This document shows positions 1 through 9,115 of a stretch of DNA of 64,000 bases, piece after piece. The translations under genes were made by a program, and so were the position numbers. This DNA comes from Phytophthora quininea (taxonomy: Eukaryota; Oomycota; Peronosporomycetes; Peronosporales; Peronosporaceae). The stretch covers positions 496,001-560,000 of the forward strand of contig JAAVTG010000570.1 of the NCBI GenBank assembly GCA_011947345.1. Reading direction: 5' to 3'. The stretch's first letter is position 1, and every line of letters starts with the position of its first letter. The notes beneath the pieces are model-generated. The model was not told the origin of the DNA. It saw nothing but the letters and a program-made list of their open reading frames with translations, and did not search any database.

Positions 1-384
1 TCATCGCTCTGATTCCCCATCGCTGTGGGACGAAGTAGGTGTTTCCAGGATTTCGGGAAAGTTCTTCCACGCTGTGATTCGTGGCTTTCACATGCTGCAG
101 CCACTCCTCGAGTCCTTCGACCTGGCGCCGTAAGTCCCTCAACTCTTCCCTTTTGAGGCGCGCCTGTGTTGTGGAGTAGCCCTGTTTGACCTTGCGTTTG
201 CGACGCACCGGAGGAGCATTTGGCTTCAGACTGGAAGACGACGAGGAGCTGTCGTCTTCCGTATTGGGAGCGCCGAGCTGTTCGTGACGTTCTCCACCAG
301 ATCACTTTCGCCGATTTCAACAGTGTCGATGAGATTGATTGCCGCCGACATCGTCAGCACGTCATCTCCATCCAGAAAGTCCAT
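1..384 (-). pseudogene. bZIP-like/START-like family 1 copy, 5' part, frame-broken, runs off the window
   Basis: The ATG at 384 opens an acidic N-terminus (MDFLDGDDVL...) that matches the family 1 gene at 13716. The basic coiled-coil segment (VRRKRKVKQGYSTTQARLKR, then LRRQVEGLEEWL) lies in another frame at about 1-285 and stays open to base 1. The two frames cannot be joined without a single-base indel near 288-305, because the downstream frame meets a TGA just upstream. The START-like half would lie outside the window. It is head-to-tail with the exon-1-only copy at 613-1217. It may be a pseudogene or a sequencing error; family assignment is firm, function is inferred only. Confidence 0.6.
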
Positions 385-612
385 CCTGCTGAGGGCCACC
401 AAATTCACAAATGAAGGTATTGTCTGGCACTTCGGCAGAGGAGGATTATGCTGAACAGTCAATTATGACTCACAGATGGCCGATTGCTCGCGCTAAGCAA
501 CCTCACGCAGGGCGTCATCCTTGAGAGACCATGTGTCACGGTTTACCTTTGGTTGGATAGAGGTTTTGTCAACCAACTCGGAGTACTCTACAACTTGGAC
601 AGCGTGAGAGTC

Positions 613-1217
613 TCACGTTAGTGATCGGCTCAACCCTGCGCACACCCAGTTATAAGCAGGGAAAGCCCGTGTAAAGAAAGAAACAACAGCACTGACCTCT
701 AGGCTAGAGGCTAGCGCCGAATTCTGCTGAAGAATTGCAAACACTCTTTCTTCAAGTTGGATTTGATTCGCCAGAACAGTCTTCAATCTGCTGTTGACTG
801 CCTCCGCCCTTCTCCGCTTCTGAAACTCGTCCATAGCCTTTGCAGCAGATAGACGCAGTTTGTCACAGTGAGGGTGCTTCTTTCCTTTTGTATCATCACA
901 CGGTCCTGTGGCCCTGCCCTGCAGGTACATCCGCCACTCTTCCAGCTCAGCCACTTGGGTTTGCAGAGTTTGGATTTCCTTTTCCTTCGCTCCAGTAGAA
1001 ATGCTGAGTACCCTCGTTGATATTTGTGTTTGGTTGGGGAAGACCGAGGCGTGTCCATGAAGCTAGATGGGGCCTTGTAAAACGCTGCCAGCCGACTGTT
1101 ATTCCTTTGGTACGTGCTGGTGGTTCTGGTTTCATCGTTTGAATGTTCTTCATCGTCATCAAATGTTTCAAGGAAAGCAAGAGCCTCCCAAGTTGGGTCG
1201 TTCAGTAAGTCATCCAT
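613..1217 (-). pseudogene. bZIP-like/START-like family 1, exon-1-only remnant
   Basis: Starts at the ATG at 1217 (MDDLLNDPTWEALAFLETFDDDE: acidic N-terminus). The basic coiled-coil segment YSAFLLERRK is followed in a shifted frame by TLQTQVAELEEW and by the family's second helix (AMDEFQKRRRAEAVNSRLK). The break falls in an A/G-rich run near 985-995 and is repaired by one added base. Exon 1 ends at the expected donor (GAG|GTCAGT, exon edge 697), but no exon 2 or 3 follows: the next 300 bases up to the gene at 384 show no START-like sequence, and the reading frame stops at 613. It therefore appears to be a 3'-truncated, frame-shifted copy. Confidence 0.6.
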
Positions 1218-1364
1218 GCTGTGTTCGATACCGGGGCAATATGAAATGATTCGGTCCGTTGAAAAACCAAAACATGCTTTGCCCCGTCAACACAAGATTA
1301 CGCGGCAGGCTTTCAAGTGAACGGATGATTTTGGCACAAACGTGAAGTTGGAGCTCAAGGGTTT

Positions 1365-1800
1365 CAATGCTCGTGGCGCATTGAGTCCAGCGAACGAAGC
1401 AACCTCGTTCGTGCCAACACCCGAACTTGGAACAAATTGGCAGCCTCCACCGTACTATCTGTGCGTCGAATCAATCGGCGCGCCGCCATTCTTAAGCCAT
1501 AGACAACACACAAAGGTGTCCCTTTCAGAAACGTAGTGCAAAGCTGTCCCGCCATATTCACCCTCGCCATCAATCCGAGCTCCGTGGCTCATCAACCACT
1601 CCAGGAACGCCGAAATGACAATTCCAGACAGCGCTATGAAACGCAGTTCGCCTACTAGTATCTCCAGTGTCAATCAAAGCTCCACTCCATACGAGCCATT
1701 CCACCACCACATCTATCGATGCACACGGGCCACCAACTACGGCATCAGCGATGTCCCGTTCCAGAGCAGCAATCTGTTTTACAAAGCTCCAGATTAAGAG
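1365..1800 (-). pseudogene. Ankyrin-repeat fragment, decayed
   Basis: On the minus strand, two to three ankyrin-like repeats can be read in overlapping frames: VEWLVWSGALIDTGDTSRRT then TAFHSAVWN, followed in another frame by EWLMSHGARIDGEGEYGGTA and LHYVSERDTF, then KNGGAPIDS. The pattern (L-x-x-x-G-A-x-I-D ... G-x-T-A-L-H) is typical of ankyrin repeats. At least two frame changes separate the repeats and no start codon or promoter is evident, so this is a remnant of a larger ankyrin protein gene. It lies between two family 1 copies and has no intact relative in the window. Confidence 0.55.
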
Positions 1801-1825
1801 TATAATATACTCTTAATCTGGAGCT
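1785..1825. repeat. Perfect 19-bp inverted repeat with 3-nt loop
   Basis: Bases 1785-1803 are the exact reverse complement of 1807-1825, around the loop AAT. The outer flanks continue as an imperfect match (TTTTAC on one side, GTAAAA on the other). It lies 26 bases upstream of the ATG at 1851, so it would fold in the 5' leader or core promoter of that gene. It is AT-rich at the centre (TATAATATA). Role unknown; it could also be the scar of a small palindromic insertion. Confidence 0.7.
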
Positions 1826-1850
1826 GTAAAACCATTTTTTTCAGGTGGAC

Positions 1851-3220
1851 ATGAGCTTCTTGGGCGGCGACGACACCGACGAGCTGCTGGAGGAAGTGTT
1901 GGCGTTCCTGGACGACTGTGATGACGACAAGAAGGCGCCCAAGGGTAAAAGCTCACGCGTTCCGGTGGGTTGACGACGAAAACCCCAGCCCAATCCAATA
2001 AAACCCAGAAGACTTTATGTTACACTGGCCAATTGCAACGACGGAAGAAGGCGGAGCTGCAAGCGCTGCGAGAGGAAGCGTTGGCGCTAGAACTGCAAGT
2101 AGAACTACTGAAACAGTGTCGGGAGCGACGGAAGGCTGAAAAGACCCACACGGGTGGAGACGACAGCCAGCTCTGGTTCAAGCGGGCTGTGAAGGAGTTC
2201 CACCGGAGGCAGAAGGCCGAGAGGAAGAACAGGAAGCTCAAGGAAGTGTGGCAGAACCAGCAGAAGGTCAACGGGGCCTTCCGGCACCTCGTGCAGAGAC
2301 GCAGTCTGCTCTATGTGGGTGGTTGGGTCTTATTGGGTTTTTCAGTGTTGGGATTTATTTATTATTATTATATTTTACTGCAGGGTAAAGAGTATGTGTT
2401 TGAAGACGAGGACGAGGCCAGTAAGAAGACGCTGGAGATGTCGGTGGAGAACGAGACCATGACGATCATCTCCCAGTTGGAGAAGAGTGTCGAGAGGTTG
2501 TACATCGCCTCGGACTCTGTCTTTCCACCGGATCTGCCAGCTACAATTTCATGCAATACGCGCGTCAAGCGGACGGACGAGTCGCAGGAAACTGCATCGA
2601 AGTGGTCACGACGACGCCCGTGTCGTGTCCACTGCGAGTGGCGGCTGATGTGTTGTGGAAGGACCTCAATGTCATGGACCTTACTAGCAAGGGCCAAGAC
2701 CCTGAACGGATTTATCGGTTTGTACGTCATCACAAATGCTACATTCCTGGATTGGCTGGTATGAAATTGATAGTATTTTTATTCTTCTTACTAGATTCAC
2801 AGAAGAAAGCCCAACTCGCTGGATAAAAACTACCTGGTCGCCTTGCAAGTCCCGTCGGGTGTGCTCCAAATCGATGGCTTGCAGTTCATGCGTAAATACG
2901 AAGAGCCGGATCGGGTGGTGATGATTAAGTCGAATACGCTAAAATTGTCGAGCACTAACTTGCGATTTCAAGACCACTGCTGGATCGTCATCTCTCGCTC
3001 GAAGACTGACCCAGCCAAGGCTGCAGTTGTCCACACGTGCTGCCGATTTTTCGCCGAGAGTTTGGGGACCGCATTGACACCGCAAAACATCATCCACACG
3101 AGAGATTACATTCTCAGTACACTGAGTGGCAAAATTCTAAGGGATCATCAAATGTTGCAGAACTTGGTCATTCAAGAAACCCGTCGAGCTGGCAGTGGTG
3201 GCAACTTTGTAAGGGTCTGA
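1851..3220 (+). pseudogene. bZIP-like/START-like family 1 copy (partner of the copy at 15263)
   Basis: ATG at 1851 starts MSFLGGDDTDELLEEVLAFL. The frame stops after about 41 codons, but a 44-nt GT-AG intron (1945-1988) would join it to the basic coiled-coil frame (CYTGQLQRRKKAELQALREE). Further introns are 2315-2383 (69 nt, no frame change) and 2722-2794. The START-like part has the family landmarks (TTTPVSCPLRVAADVLWKDL; FMRKYEEPDRVVMI; CWIVISRSKTDP). One break remains at about 2540-2550, where the frame must shift by one base (GATCTGCCAGCTACAATTTC). That break lies inside a tract nearly identical to the 15.5-kb copy. Product would be a bZIP-like/START-like regulator if expressed. Confidence 0.6.
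2118..2639 (+). repeat. Near-identical tract shared with 15542-16063 (gene-conversion candidate)
   Basis: From GTCGGGAGCGACGG to CCACTGCGAGT, these 522 bases match 15542-16063 with only one difference noticed (C at about 2236, T in the partner). The match includes the whole 69-nt intron. Outside this interval the two genes differ in many codons and in intron length. Sharp edges inside a gene with identical intron sequence point to recent gene conversion or a recombinant duplication. Confidence 0.75.
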
Positions 3221-3592
3221 GTAGTGGGACAAGTGGTTGCTGGCGCAGTCATGTTTATTTGAGCTCAGCGCCTTTCGTGTCCATGCGCAAAAATGAATGC
3301 TTTTCATATGTTCAGGATGGGATGGTGCATTGAACTGTTCCAGATGGAGGTATTGCCGCGTGATCATCTGATGATGCGGCAGGGAACCGTGTGTGCTTTG
3401 ACTGTGAATCAACCGCGTGTGGATCAAGTAAACACGACGAATGGGCGGCTACATTCCCCCACTCCTTGTTGACGAGGATTTTGCATGATTTCCAACTTGG
3501 TTATCGATGAAGAGAGCTGCCGTCACTTGAGCGACCTCAATTGCAAATGCCATTTCCAAATTCGCTACAAGTACCACCAAGCAACTACCAAC

Positions 3593-4651
3593 ATGTCGTC
3601 CACTCCGACCAAGATGACCTACCGCTTCCTCGGCAACACCGGTCTGCTCGTGTCCAAGCTCTCGCTCGGGTCCTGGATGGGACGTGAGGAGAAATACACC
3701 GTTGACGCGTGGTTCGCCATGATGGCAATCGCGTACCAGAACGGTGTCAACTTCTTTGATAACGCCGAGTCCTACGGAATGGGCCAAGCCGAAGAAAACA
3801 TGGGCGGCGCCATCCAGAAGGGTATCGCCAACGGCGTCTGGACCCGAGAGGATCTCGTGATCACCACCAAGCTCTTCAATGGCTCCAAGGGATTCATGGA
3901 GTGCGGCCCGAACGACCAGGGACTGAGTCGCAAGCACATCATTGAAGGCGCGAAGGCGTCGCTCAAGCGCTTGCAGCTCGACTATGTGGATGTGCTCTAC
4001 TGCCACCGCCAAGACCCGCACACACCGATCGAGGAGACTGTGCGCGCCATGAACTTCGTGCTCGAGCAAGGCTGGGCCTTCTACTGGGGAACTAGCGAGT
4101 GGCTGGCTGCCGACATCATCGAGGCGTGCGAAATCGCAGACCGCCTGGGTCTTGTGCGGCCTGTTGTGGAGCAGTCCCAGTACAACATTTTCGTGCGGAA
4201 CAAGGTGGAGTATGAGTTCCTGGACTTGTACAAGAAGTACAAGCTCGGGCTCACGACGTGGTCTCCGTTGGCGTACGGTACCCTCACGGGCAAGTACAGC
4301 TCCGGTACCCCCGACGGCTCTCGCTTCACGCAAGGTCTGTTCAAGCAAGGGCCCCTCTCGGAAGGCTTCGAAGAGCGAGTGGCGATGGCCGACAAGTTGA
4401 AACCAATTGCAGAGGAGTTGGGCTGCTCGCTCGCGCAGATGTCGATCGCTTGGGCTGTCTCGAATGAGAACGTGTCGACGGTGATGGTCGGTGCTAGCCG
4501 TCCTTCCCAGCTCGAAGACAATCTCAAGGCGCTGGATGTCGTGGGCAAGATCACGCCCGAGGTGAAGGCTCGAATCGACGCCATCGTGCAGTTTGTGCCG
4601 ACTGCGCCCAAGTTGGACCAGTTCGCTCTGCTGCGTGCGCGCCACCTCTAA
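3593..4651 (+). CDS. Aldo/keto reductase, voltage-gated K+ channel beta-subunit-like (AKR6-type)
   Basis: Uninterrupted 352-codon protein. The ATG at 3593 is chosen because the family core begins at once (MTYRFLGNTGLLVSKLSLGS); an in-frame upstream extension from 3485 has no family character. Seen motifs are the active-site Asp/Tyr segment FFDNAESYG, the Lys of TTKLF, the His segment YCHRQDPHTPIEETVRAMNF, WGTSEW, and the NADP-binding end with SPLAYGTLTGKYSSG and VMVGASRPSQLEDNL. Family members reduce carbonyls with NADPH in the cytosol, and some associate with K+ channels; the substrate cannot be read. Two close paralogues lie in the arms of palindrome II. No intron is needed, and it is a single transcription unit between a family 1 copy and a broken effector. 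Confidence 0.93.
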   Translation: MSSTPTKMTYRFLGNTGLLVSKLSLGSWMGREEKYTVDAWFAMMAIAYQNGVNFFDNAESYGMGQAEENMGGAIQKGIANGVWTREDLVITTKLFNGSKGFMECGPNDQGLSRKHIIEGAKASLKRLQLDYVDVLYCHRQDPHTPIEETVRAMNFVLEQGWAFYWGTSEWLAADIIEACEIADRLGLVRPVVEQSQYNIFVRNKVEYEFLDLYKKYKLGLTTWSPLAYGTLTGKYSSGTPDGSRFTQGLFKQGPLSEGFEERVAMADKLKPIAEELGCSLAQMSIAWAVSNENVSTVMVGASRPSQLEDNLKALDVVGKITPEVKARIDAIVQFVPTAPKLDQFALLRARHL

Positions 4652-5127
4652 GGTTTGACACCGTTATGCCGGACTCATAGCTGGTCAGTCTGAGCGAGTT
4701 CGTATTCTTTTTGCTGTTGTTTGGGCCCGTCGAACAAGTAGTAACGTCTTGTTCGAGCTGTAGACATACTTGAACAAGAAAAATATACAGACTTCCTGGC
4801 TTCTATTGCTGTTTTATTCTTTTAAGTTATAGGCCATGATCACACGCCACAGTAAGTAAATGCTTTCAATAATGTAAAATATGATCCGCTCGATAGGACA
4901 GATAAGGTACGCCGTGAAAGTTGATTCCTGGATAAAGGATGATAAACGTACGTTAAACGTAGGTCATCCACAGCTCGCAAAGTATGGCAAAATCCGTTCA
5001 AGAAGCCTGTTGCCCTCCATTCCTGTATTGATCATAGCTCGTTTTTAAAAACCTAGCGCAATGGTGGGTCAAAACATACCAATCCTGGACAGATAGAAAG
5101 CACGACTGCCACACGTTTCGATCGTCT
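4652..5127. other. Intergenic, no gene seen
   Basis: AT-rich 3' flank of the reductase and 3' flank of the minus-strand effector remnant. Only short ORFs without recognisable features were seen. Confidence 0.5.
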
Positions 5128-5579
5128 CTAGTTCTTCGGCACCTTGTTCTTCACGATCTTGTAGAACTTCTCGTAATTGAGGTACAGTTGGTAGTCCGGG
5201 TTCGCCTTCAACTTGCCAATGTCCAACTCGTTGTAGCGCTGACGCGCCATCGATTCGAGCCGCAAGTCCTTCCATGCGTCCTCGGGGTGTTTCCCTTCTT
5301 GTACCAGAGTTTGGAAGTGTCGAACCGTTCGTCGAGTTTTGGGTCGGATTTGAGTACCGAGCTCTTCCGCTGGACTTGAGCGCCCCGAAGTGCCTGGATG
5401 ATGCTGTTGACGCCCCTCTCTTCAACGGCGATTCTGCCACTTGGCGTTCTTAGAAAGCGTTTATTGTCATTCAATAGGTTGCCATACTTGGATGATGACC
5501 CAGCGTCGCTGCTCGAGGCCAGAGCAACCATCGCACATAGCACAAGGCAGCCCAGACGCGTGGCAATACGCGAAGTCGT
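5128..5579 (-). pseudogene. RxLR-dEER-type secreted effector, broken copy
   Basis: Read on the minus strand, a hydrophobic signal-peptide-like stretch ending ASSSDA is followed by the RxLR-type motif KRFLR and by VEER about 10 residues later. A C-terminal helical segment has the W/Y-module look (LWYKKG; AWKDLRLESM; YNELDIGKLKANPDYQLYLN) and ends at TAG 5128. Such proteins are secreted by oomycetes and enter plant cells. Two defects: the codon where the signal peptide should start reads ACG (5577-5579) directly after an in-frame TGA, and one base is missing in a C run near 5283-5290, which separates the N- and C-terminal halves. An internal ATG would give only a clipped signal peptide. Probably non-functional, or affected by sequence error. 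Confidence 0.72.
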
Positions 5580-6125
5580 TCAGGCGGACAGAAGGCAAAA
5601 GTGCGACTGACATGTCGAGCTCTACACGCCAGAGCGATTGATACGTAAATCGTCAGCATCAGCGCATAACCGATCCCAAAAGCGAGAGCACAAGTGAAAA
5701 GCACCGGTTCATGAAATGCTGCTGTACCGAACGTGCATGTACATCACCACACAGCTCGCCTAAACAGTGGCTTTGCTGCGGTAAGGACTTGTGAAGGGAA
5801 CGGGATGGTTTGCGAAAGTTTTCGTCCTTTTGAATCGAGCTTCTTTTGATTTTGCTCAGCGAATTACTCGCTCAACTCCACAAACACAGCACCACTCACT
5901 AACCACCGTTTTGTGAGAAATTTTCCTTCGTACAACCATGCCTTTTCCACATGCCACATAGTATTCTTGCCCCATAATCTCCAGATCATCGAAATTGATC
6001 CCTCTTCCAGTTCTGCCACCCCTTCGCGATCTCAAGTAAACACCTCGACCGCGCAAACAGATGTCCGAGCTGCTGCTCAGAAGAACCACTCACGAATTGC
6101 TATCACCGACAACAACCTGACTCGC
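5580..6125. other. Intergenic region upstream of the family 1 gene at 6126
   Basis: About 545 bases between the divergent effector remnant and the family 1 gene. A 93-codon ORF (5913-6194) overlaps the next gene's start but has no family features. Presumably holds both promoters; no clear core element identified. Confidence 0.4.
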
Positions 6126-7500
6126 ATGAGCTTTTTGAGCTTTTTCCGTCCGACGACGAAGCCTTTGCGACACTGCAAGAGGCCCTGGAGCTGATCGACT
6201 ACTACGACTCCCACGATGGCAACGCACGCTTCACCAACATGATTGCCTCGCTAACCGACAGCTCTGCTAACCGGACCAAGGAACTCGCAACAACCAAGCC
6301 AAAGAAGCGCAAACGGAGTACCACGAGTTCATCGACGGTGCTCCAACGTCGTAAACGCACGGAAATTAATTCGTTACGAGAGCAAAGTGAGATTCTGCAG
6401 ACGCAGCTGGACCGGTTGCTTCGCGGGGATGCCACTTCTGACAGTCTCAAGCTGAACGCGCTAACGTACTCGCAGTGGAAAACACGTGAGGTGCTATCGC
6501 GTAACCATCGCGATGCTATCAAGCAATTCGAGGACCGACAAAAGGCCGAAGAGACCAACAAGCAACTGAAGAGCAAGCTAACAAAGCAGCATCGAGTTGC
6601 ACAGGCTCTGTGCAAGGTACTCCGCAGCCAATCTCTGCTATCGGTACGTGTAAATTTCCTTGTGGCTTCTAGCAGTGTAAAGACTCGAACTAATTTTCCC
6701 GTTTTTCGTGGCTAGGATATGAAGTACGTGTTGAAAGGAGAATCGCCAAGCTACGAAAGCTTTCGGCTAGAAGCGACTGATACCAAGGTTTGGGTAAAGC
6801 AACTGCAAGGCAAAGTGATGAGAAATTATGCGTTCAATACGTCAAGGCCAGAAGCAGTTCAAGATTTTTGCAATCTATCGAGATTAGTAGGGGTTCAGGA
6901 CGTTTTGCAAGTCGGGTACCAAGAACACCATCAACCCGGCGCAGTTGAGTTCATTATCACAACACCCATGAGTTGTTCCGTCAGTAAAGCACGCGATATG
7001 ATCTGGGGACACCTTGAGAAACAAGAGGTACGTTAACGAGCTGCAATGGGCTAGAACATTTCAGACTAACAATTCTTGCTGTCTTGTAGATACAAGGAGA
7101 TCTGCCCAACTCATTGCAGGCGAAGGTCTCGCTCACAGTACCGGTTCAAGACCATTTCTTACGGTTCGAGAGGTTGCACACGATCCGCAAGTTTGAAGAG
7201 AAGGATCGAGTTGTGCTAGTCTGCGCTGATGTGCTGCTGCTTCCTTCGAAACAACTGCAATTCAACACCCAAGGATTTACGACTATCTCACGAACGAAGA
7301 CTTGCTCGCAGAACTCTTGCATTGTACGTACGGTGCTCCAGCTCCAAGTGGGTCGCAAGAATCACAGCTCTCAGAGAGAAATGGATGCGCAGGCTTCTGC
7401 ATTGACAGCGCTGAGTAAGCAGATTCGAGAGTTTTGGCAACAAGAGCAAGACAGACTGGTCGACGAGGCTGCGTTGATCACAGCAGCACCAATGGAGTAA
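6126..7500 (+). CDS. bZIP-like/START-like family 1 protein (one frame break near the start)
   Basis: About 413 aa after splicing. ATG 6126 gives MSFLSFF, but the acidic segment (PSDDEAFATLQEALELIDYY) follows only if one base is added in the T run at 6142-6146. From there all is open. The basic coiled coil reads LQRRKRTEINSLREQSEIL. Intron 1 is 6644-6715, exon 2 starts DMKYVLKG, intron 2 is 7028-7089, and the last exon has the START-like landmarks IRKFEEKDRVVLV and FTTISRTKT and ends at TAA 7500. Convergent with the gene at 7532, with only 31 bases between stops. Likely a nuclear regulator with a possible ligand-binding domain; that role is inferred from layout. The lone break is in a homopolymer, so a sequence error is likely. 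Confidence 0.75.
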
Positions 7501-7531
7501 ATTGTTAAAGGAAATACACAAACTTTTCTTC

Positions 7532-8796
7532 TCAGGACCCAACATTCTTGGTCGAAGCAAAAGTATTCTCTTCCACTAGCATGTCTTGCAAGTGTTGGGT
7601 GTGCTCTCGAAGTTTCCAGCTCAGGTTCTTAAGTACGACATTCTGAGCGTACTCAACGTCTTCGGCTCGCGCCGAAGGCTCCACGCTGCGGTCCATGTAC
7701 ATTTGCTCGCACACGCGCACGACCGATGCATTTTGGTCAGTCTCGGATCGAGTAATGATCGTCCAGCATTGGTCTCGGAATTGTAGGCCTTCGTCGGTGA
7801 GAGTCATGAGGTCGGCCTTGATAATCACGATGCGATTGGGCTCGACGTATTTGCGGAGAAACTGCAGGCCTTTGACTTGTTTTACGTACGATTGGCACTG
7901 CAGCGTGAGGATCCAATTCTTCTCACGCGAATCGGGTTGGCTTCCGTTCATCTGCAGCATCAAATGGTTAGATCGGGGAGATCAAGTGAAAGCGCTATCA
8001 GTTCGTACGTATCGTCCCCATTTTTCGGGGCATGGGCGGTGTGTAGTCAAGTCCTTCCAGCAGATGAGCGCCGCCGCTTCCATCGGACACCCCATGGGCG
8101 TCGTCGAGATGGCCTCTGCCGTTTTGCCCAGACCTTTGACGTGTTTCATTTGGATGCAGTAGTTGATCGCTGGCGGAGGTCCGGGCTGGAACAACGAGCC
8201 GGAATCTCGGTAGTGCTGAGCTACTTTTTGTTCGAGGTGGTCCATGATGGCTTTGCCGTTTTCAAAGGCATTGAACGAATACCTTAACGTCGGCTCGTTG
8301 CCAAACACAAAGTCAATGCCCTGAAGCAGCGTTTTCTTCTGCAACACGCGTCGGAAATTCTTATCCGCGTCGACTTGGAGCGCCAGAATCTCCTTCAACT
8401 TGCGGTTAATCTCCTCCGCTCGACGTCGCTCGTTGTACTCGATCTCGACGAGCTGTTTCCAATTGAATTTAGTCGCTGAATCCAATTCACCTAATAGACT
8501 CGTGGCCATTGAAGGTGGTCGCATGATCTTGAGCTGCTCGATTTGCAGCTCCAGTTCTCGAACATGGTCCCGTAGGTTTTGCAGCTCTGCTTTCTTGCGC
8601 TGCTGCACGCGAGTCGTGTAGCCCGGAGGGTTCGATCGTCGCTTCCGCTTTGGGGCTCGGGATTTCGCCACGGAGTGGACAGTTCCCGAATCCGAAGACG
8701 AGCCGTTAGACTGCACTCCGTCGTCGAAAGAGTCGATGAAGGCGATGGCCTCGGCCACGGTCGCAAAGTCCTCGTTGCCAGTCTCCAAAAGTTCAT
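7532..8796 (-). CDS. bZIP-like/START-like family 1 protein lacking intron 1 (one frame break near the start)
   Basis: About 402 aa. The family start MNFLE is seen at ATG 8794-8796, but one T is missing in its T run (ATGAACTTTTGGAG), which separates it from the long frame starting LETGNEDFATVAEAIAFIDS. No in-frame ATG exists upstream in the long frame. Basic coiled coil: YTTRVQQRKKAELQNLRDHV, then RELELQIEQL. Where other members have intron 1, this gene reads straight through (TLLQGIDFVFG), so that intron has been lost. Intron 2 is 7952-8008. The last exon has FLRKYVEPNRIVII and CWTIITRSETDQ. Otherwise intact. Confidence 0.75.
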
Positions 8797-9115
8797 TTGC
8801 TTTGTCGTTCGCAAATTGCCGAATGATGCGTGGTGCTAAGTCACGTCGAACCACGTAAGCAAGTTTACGGGGAGAGGTTGACGTCGCTGATTGTAGATTA
8901 GCACGATTCTCCGTGTGACTGAGCTTCTCCTGCTGTTTATGAAGGCAAATGTTGATGGGGCAGAGGCGGTGCTCAGCTGACTCAATACAGTAAATTCGCC
9001 CAGACTGGTTACTTCGTGCGGAGATTTCTTCCAATGAAAAAAGAGAAGCAGTAAGGAACTCGGTAAGGAACCATGCTCAAAAACATAATCGATATTTTGA
9101 ATTACTTTCCAACCA
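8797..9115. other. Intergenic between two head-to-tail family 1 genes
   Basis: About 320 bases that serve as the upstream region of the 7532-8796 gene and the 3' flank of the 9116-10512 gene. The reading frame of the downstream gene stays open through most of it but has no ATG. No other feature seen. Confidence 0.4.

Noticed and set aside
3449..4645. 398-codon minus-strand frame opposite the aldo/keto reductase
   Set aside because: The plus strand has all reductase motifs; the reverse frame has none and is a codon-bias shadow. The same holds for the frames opposite 28210-29273 and 33070-34134.
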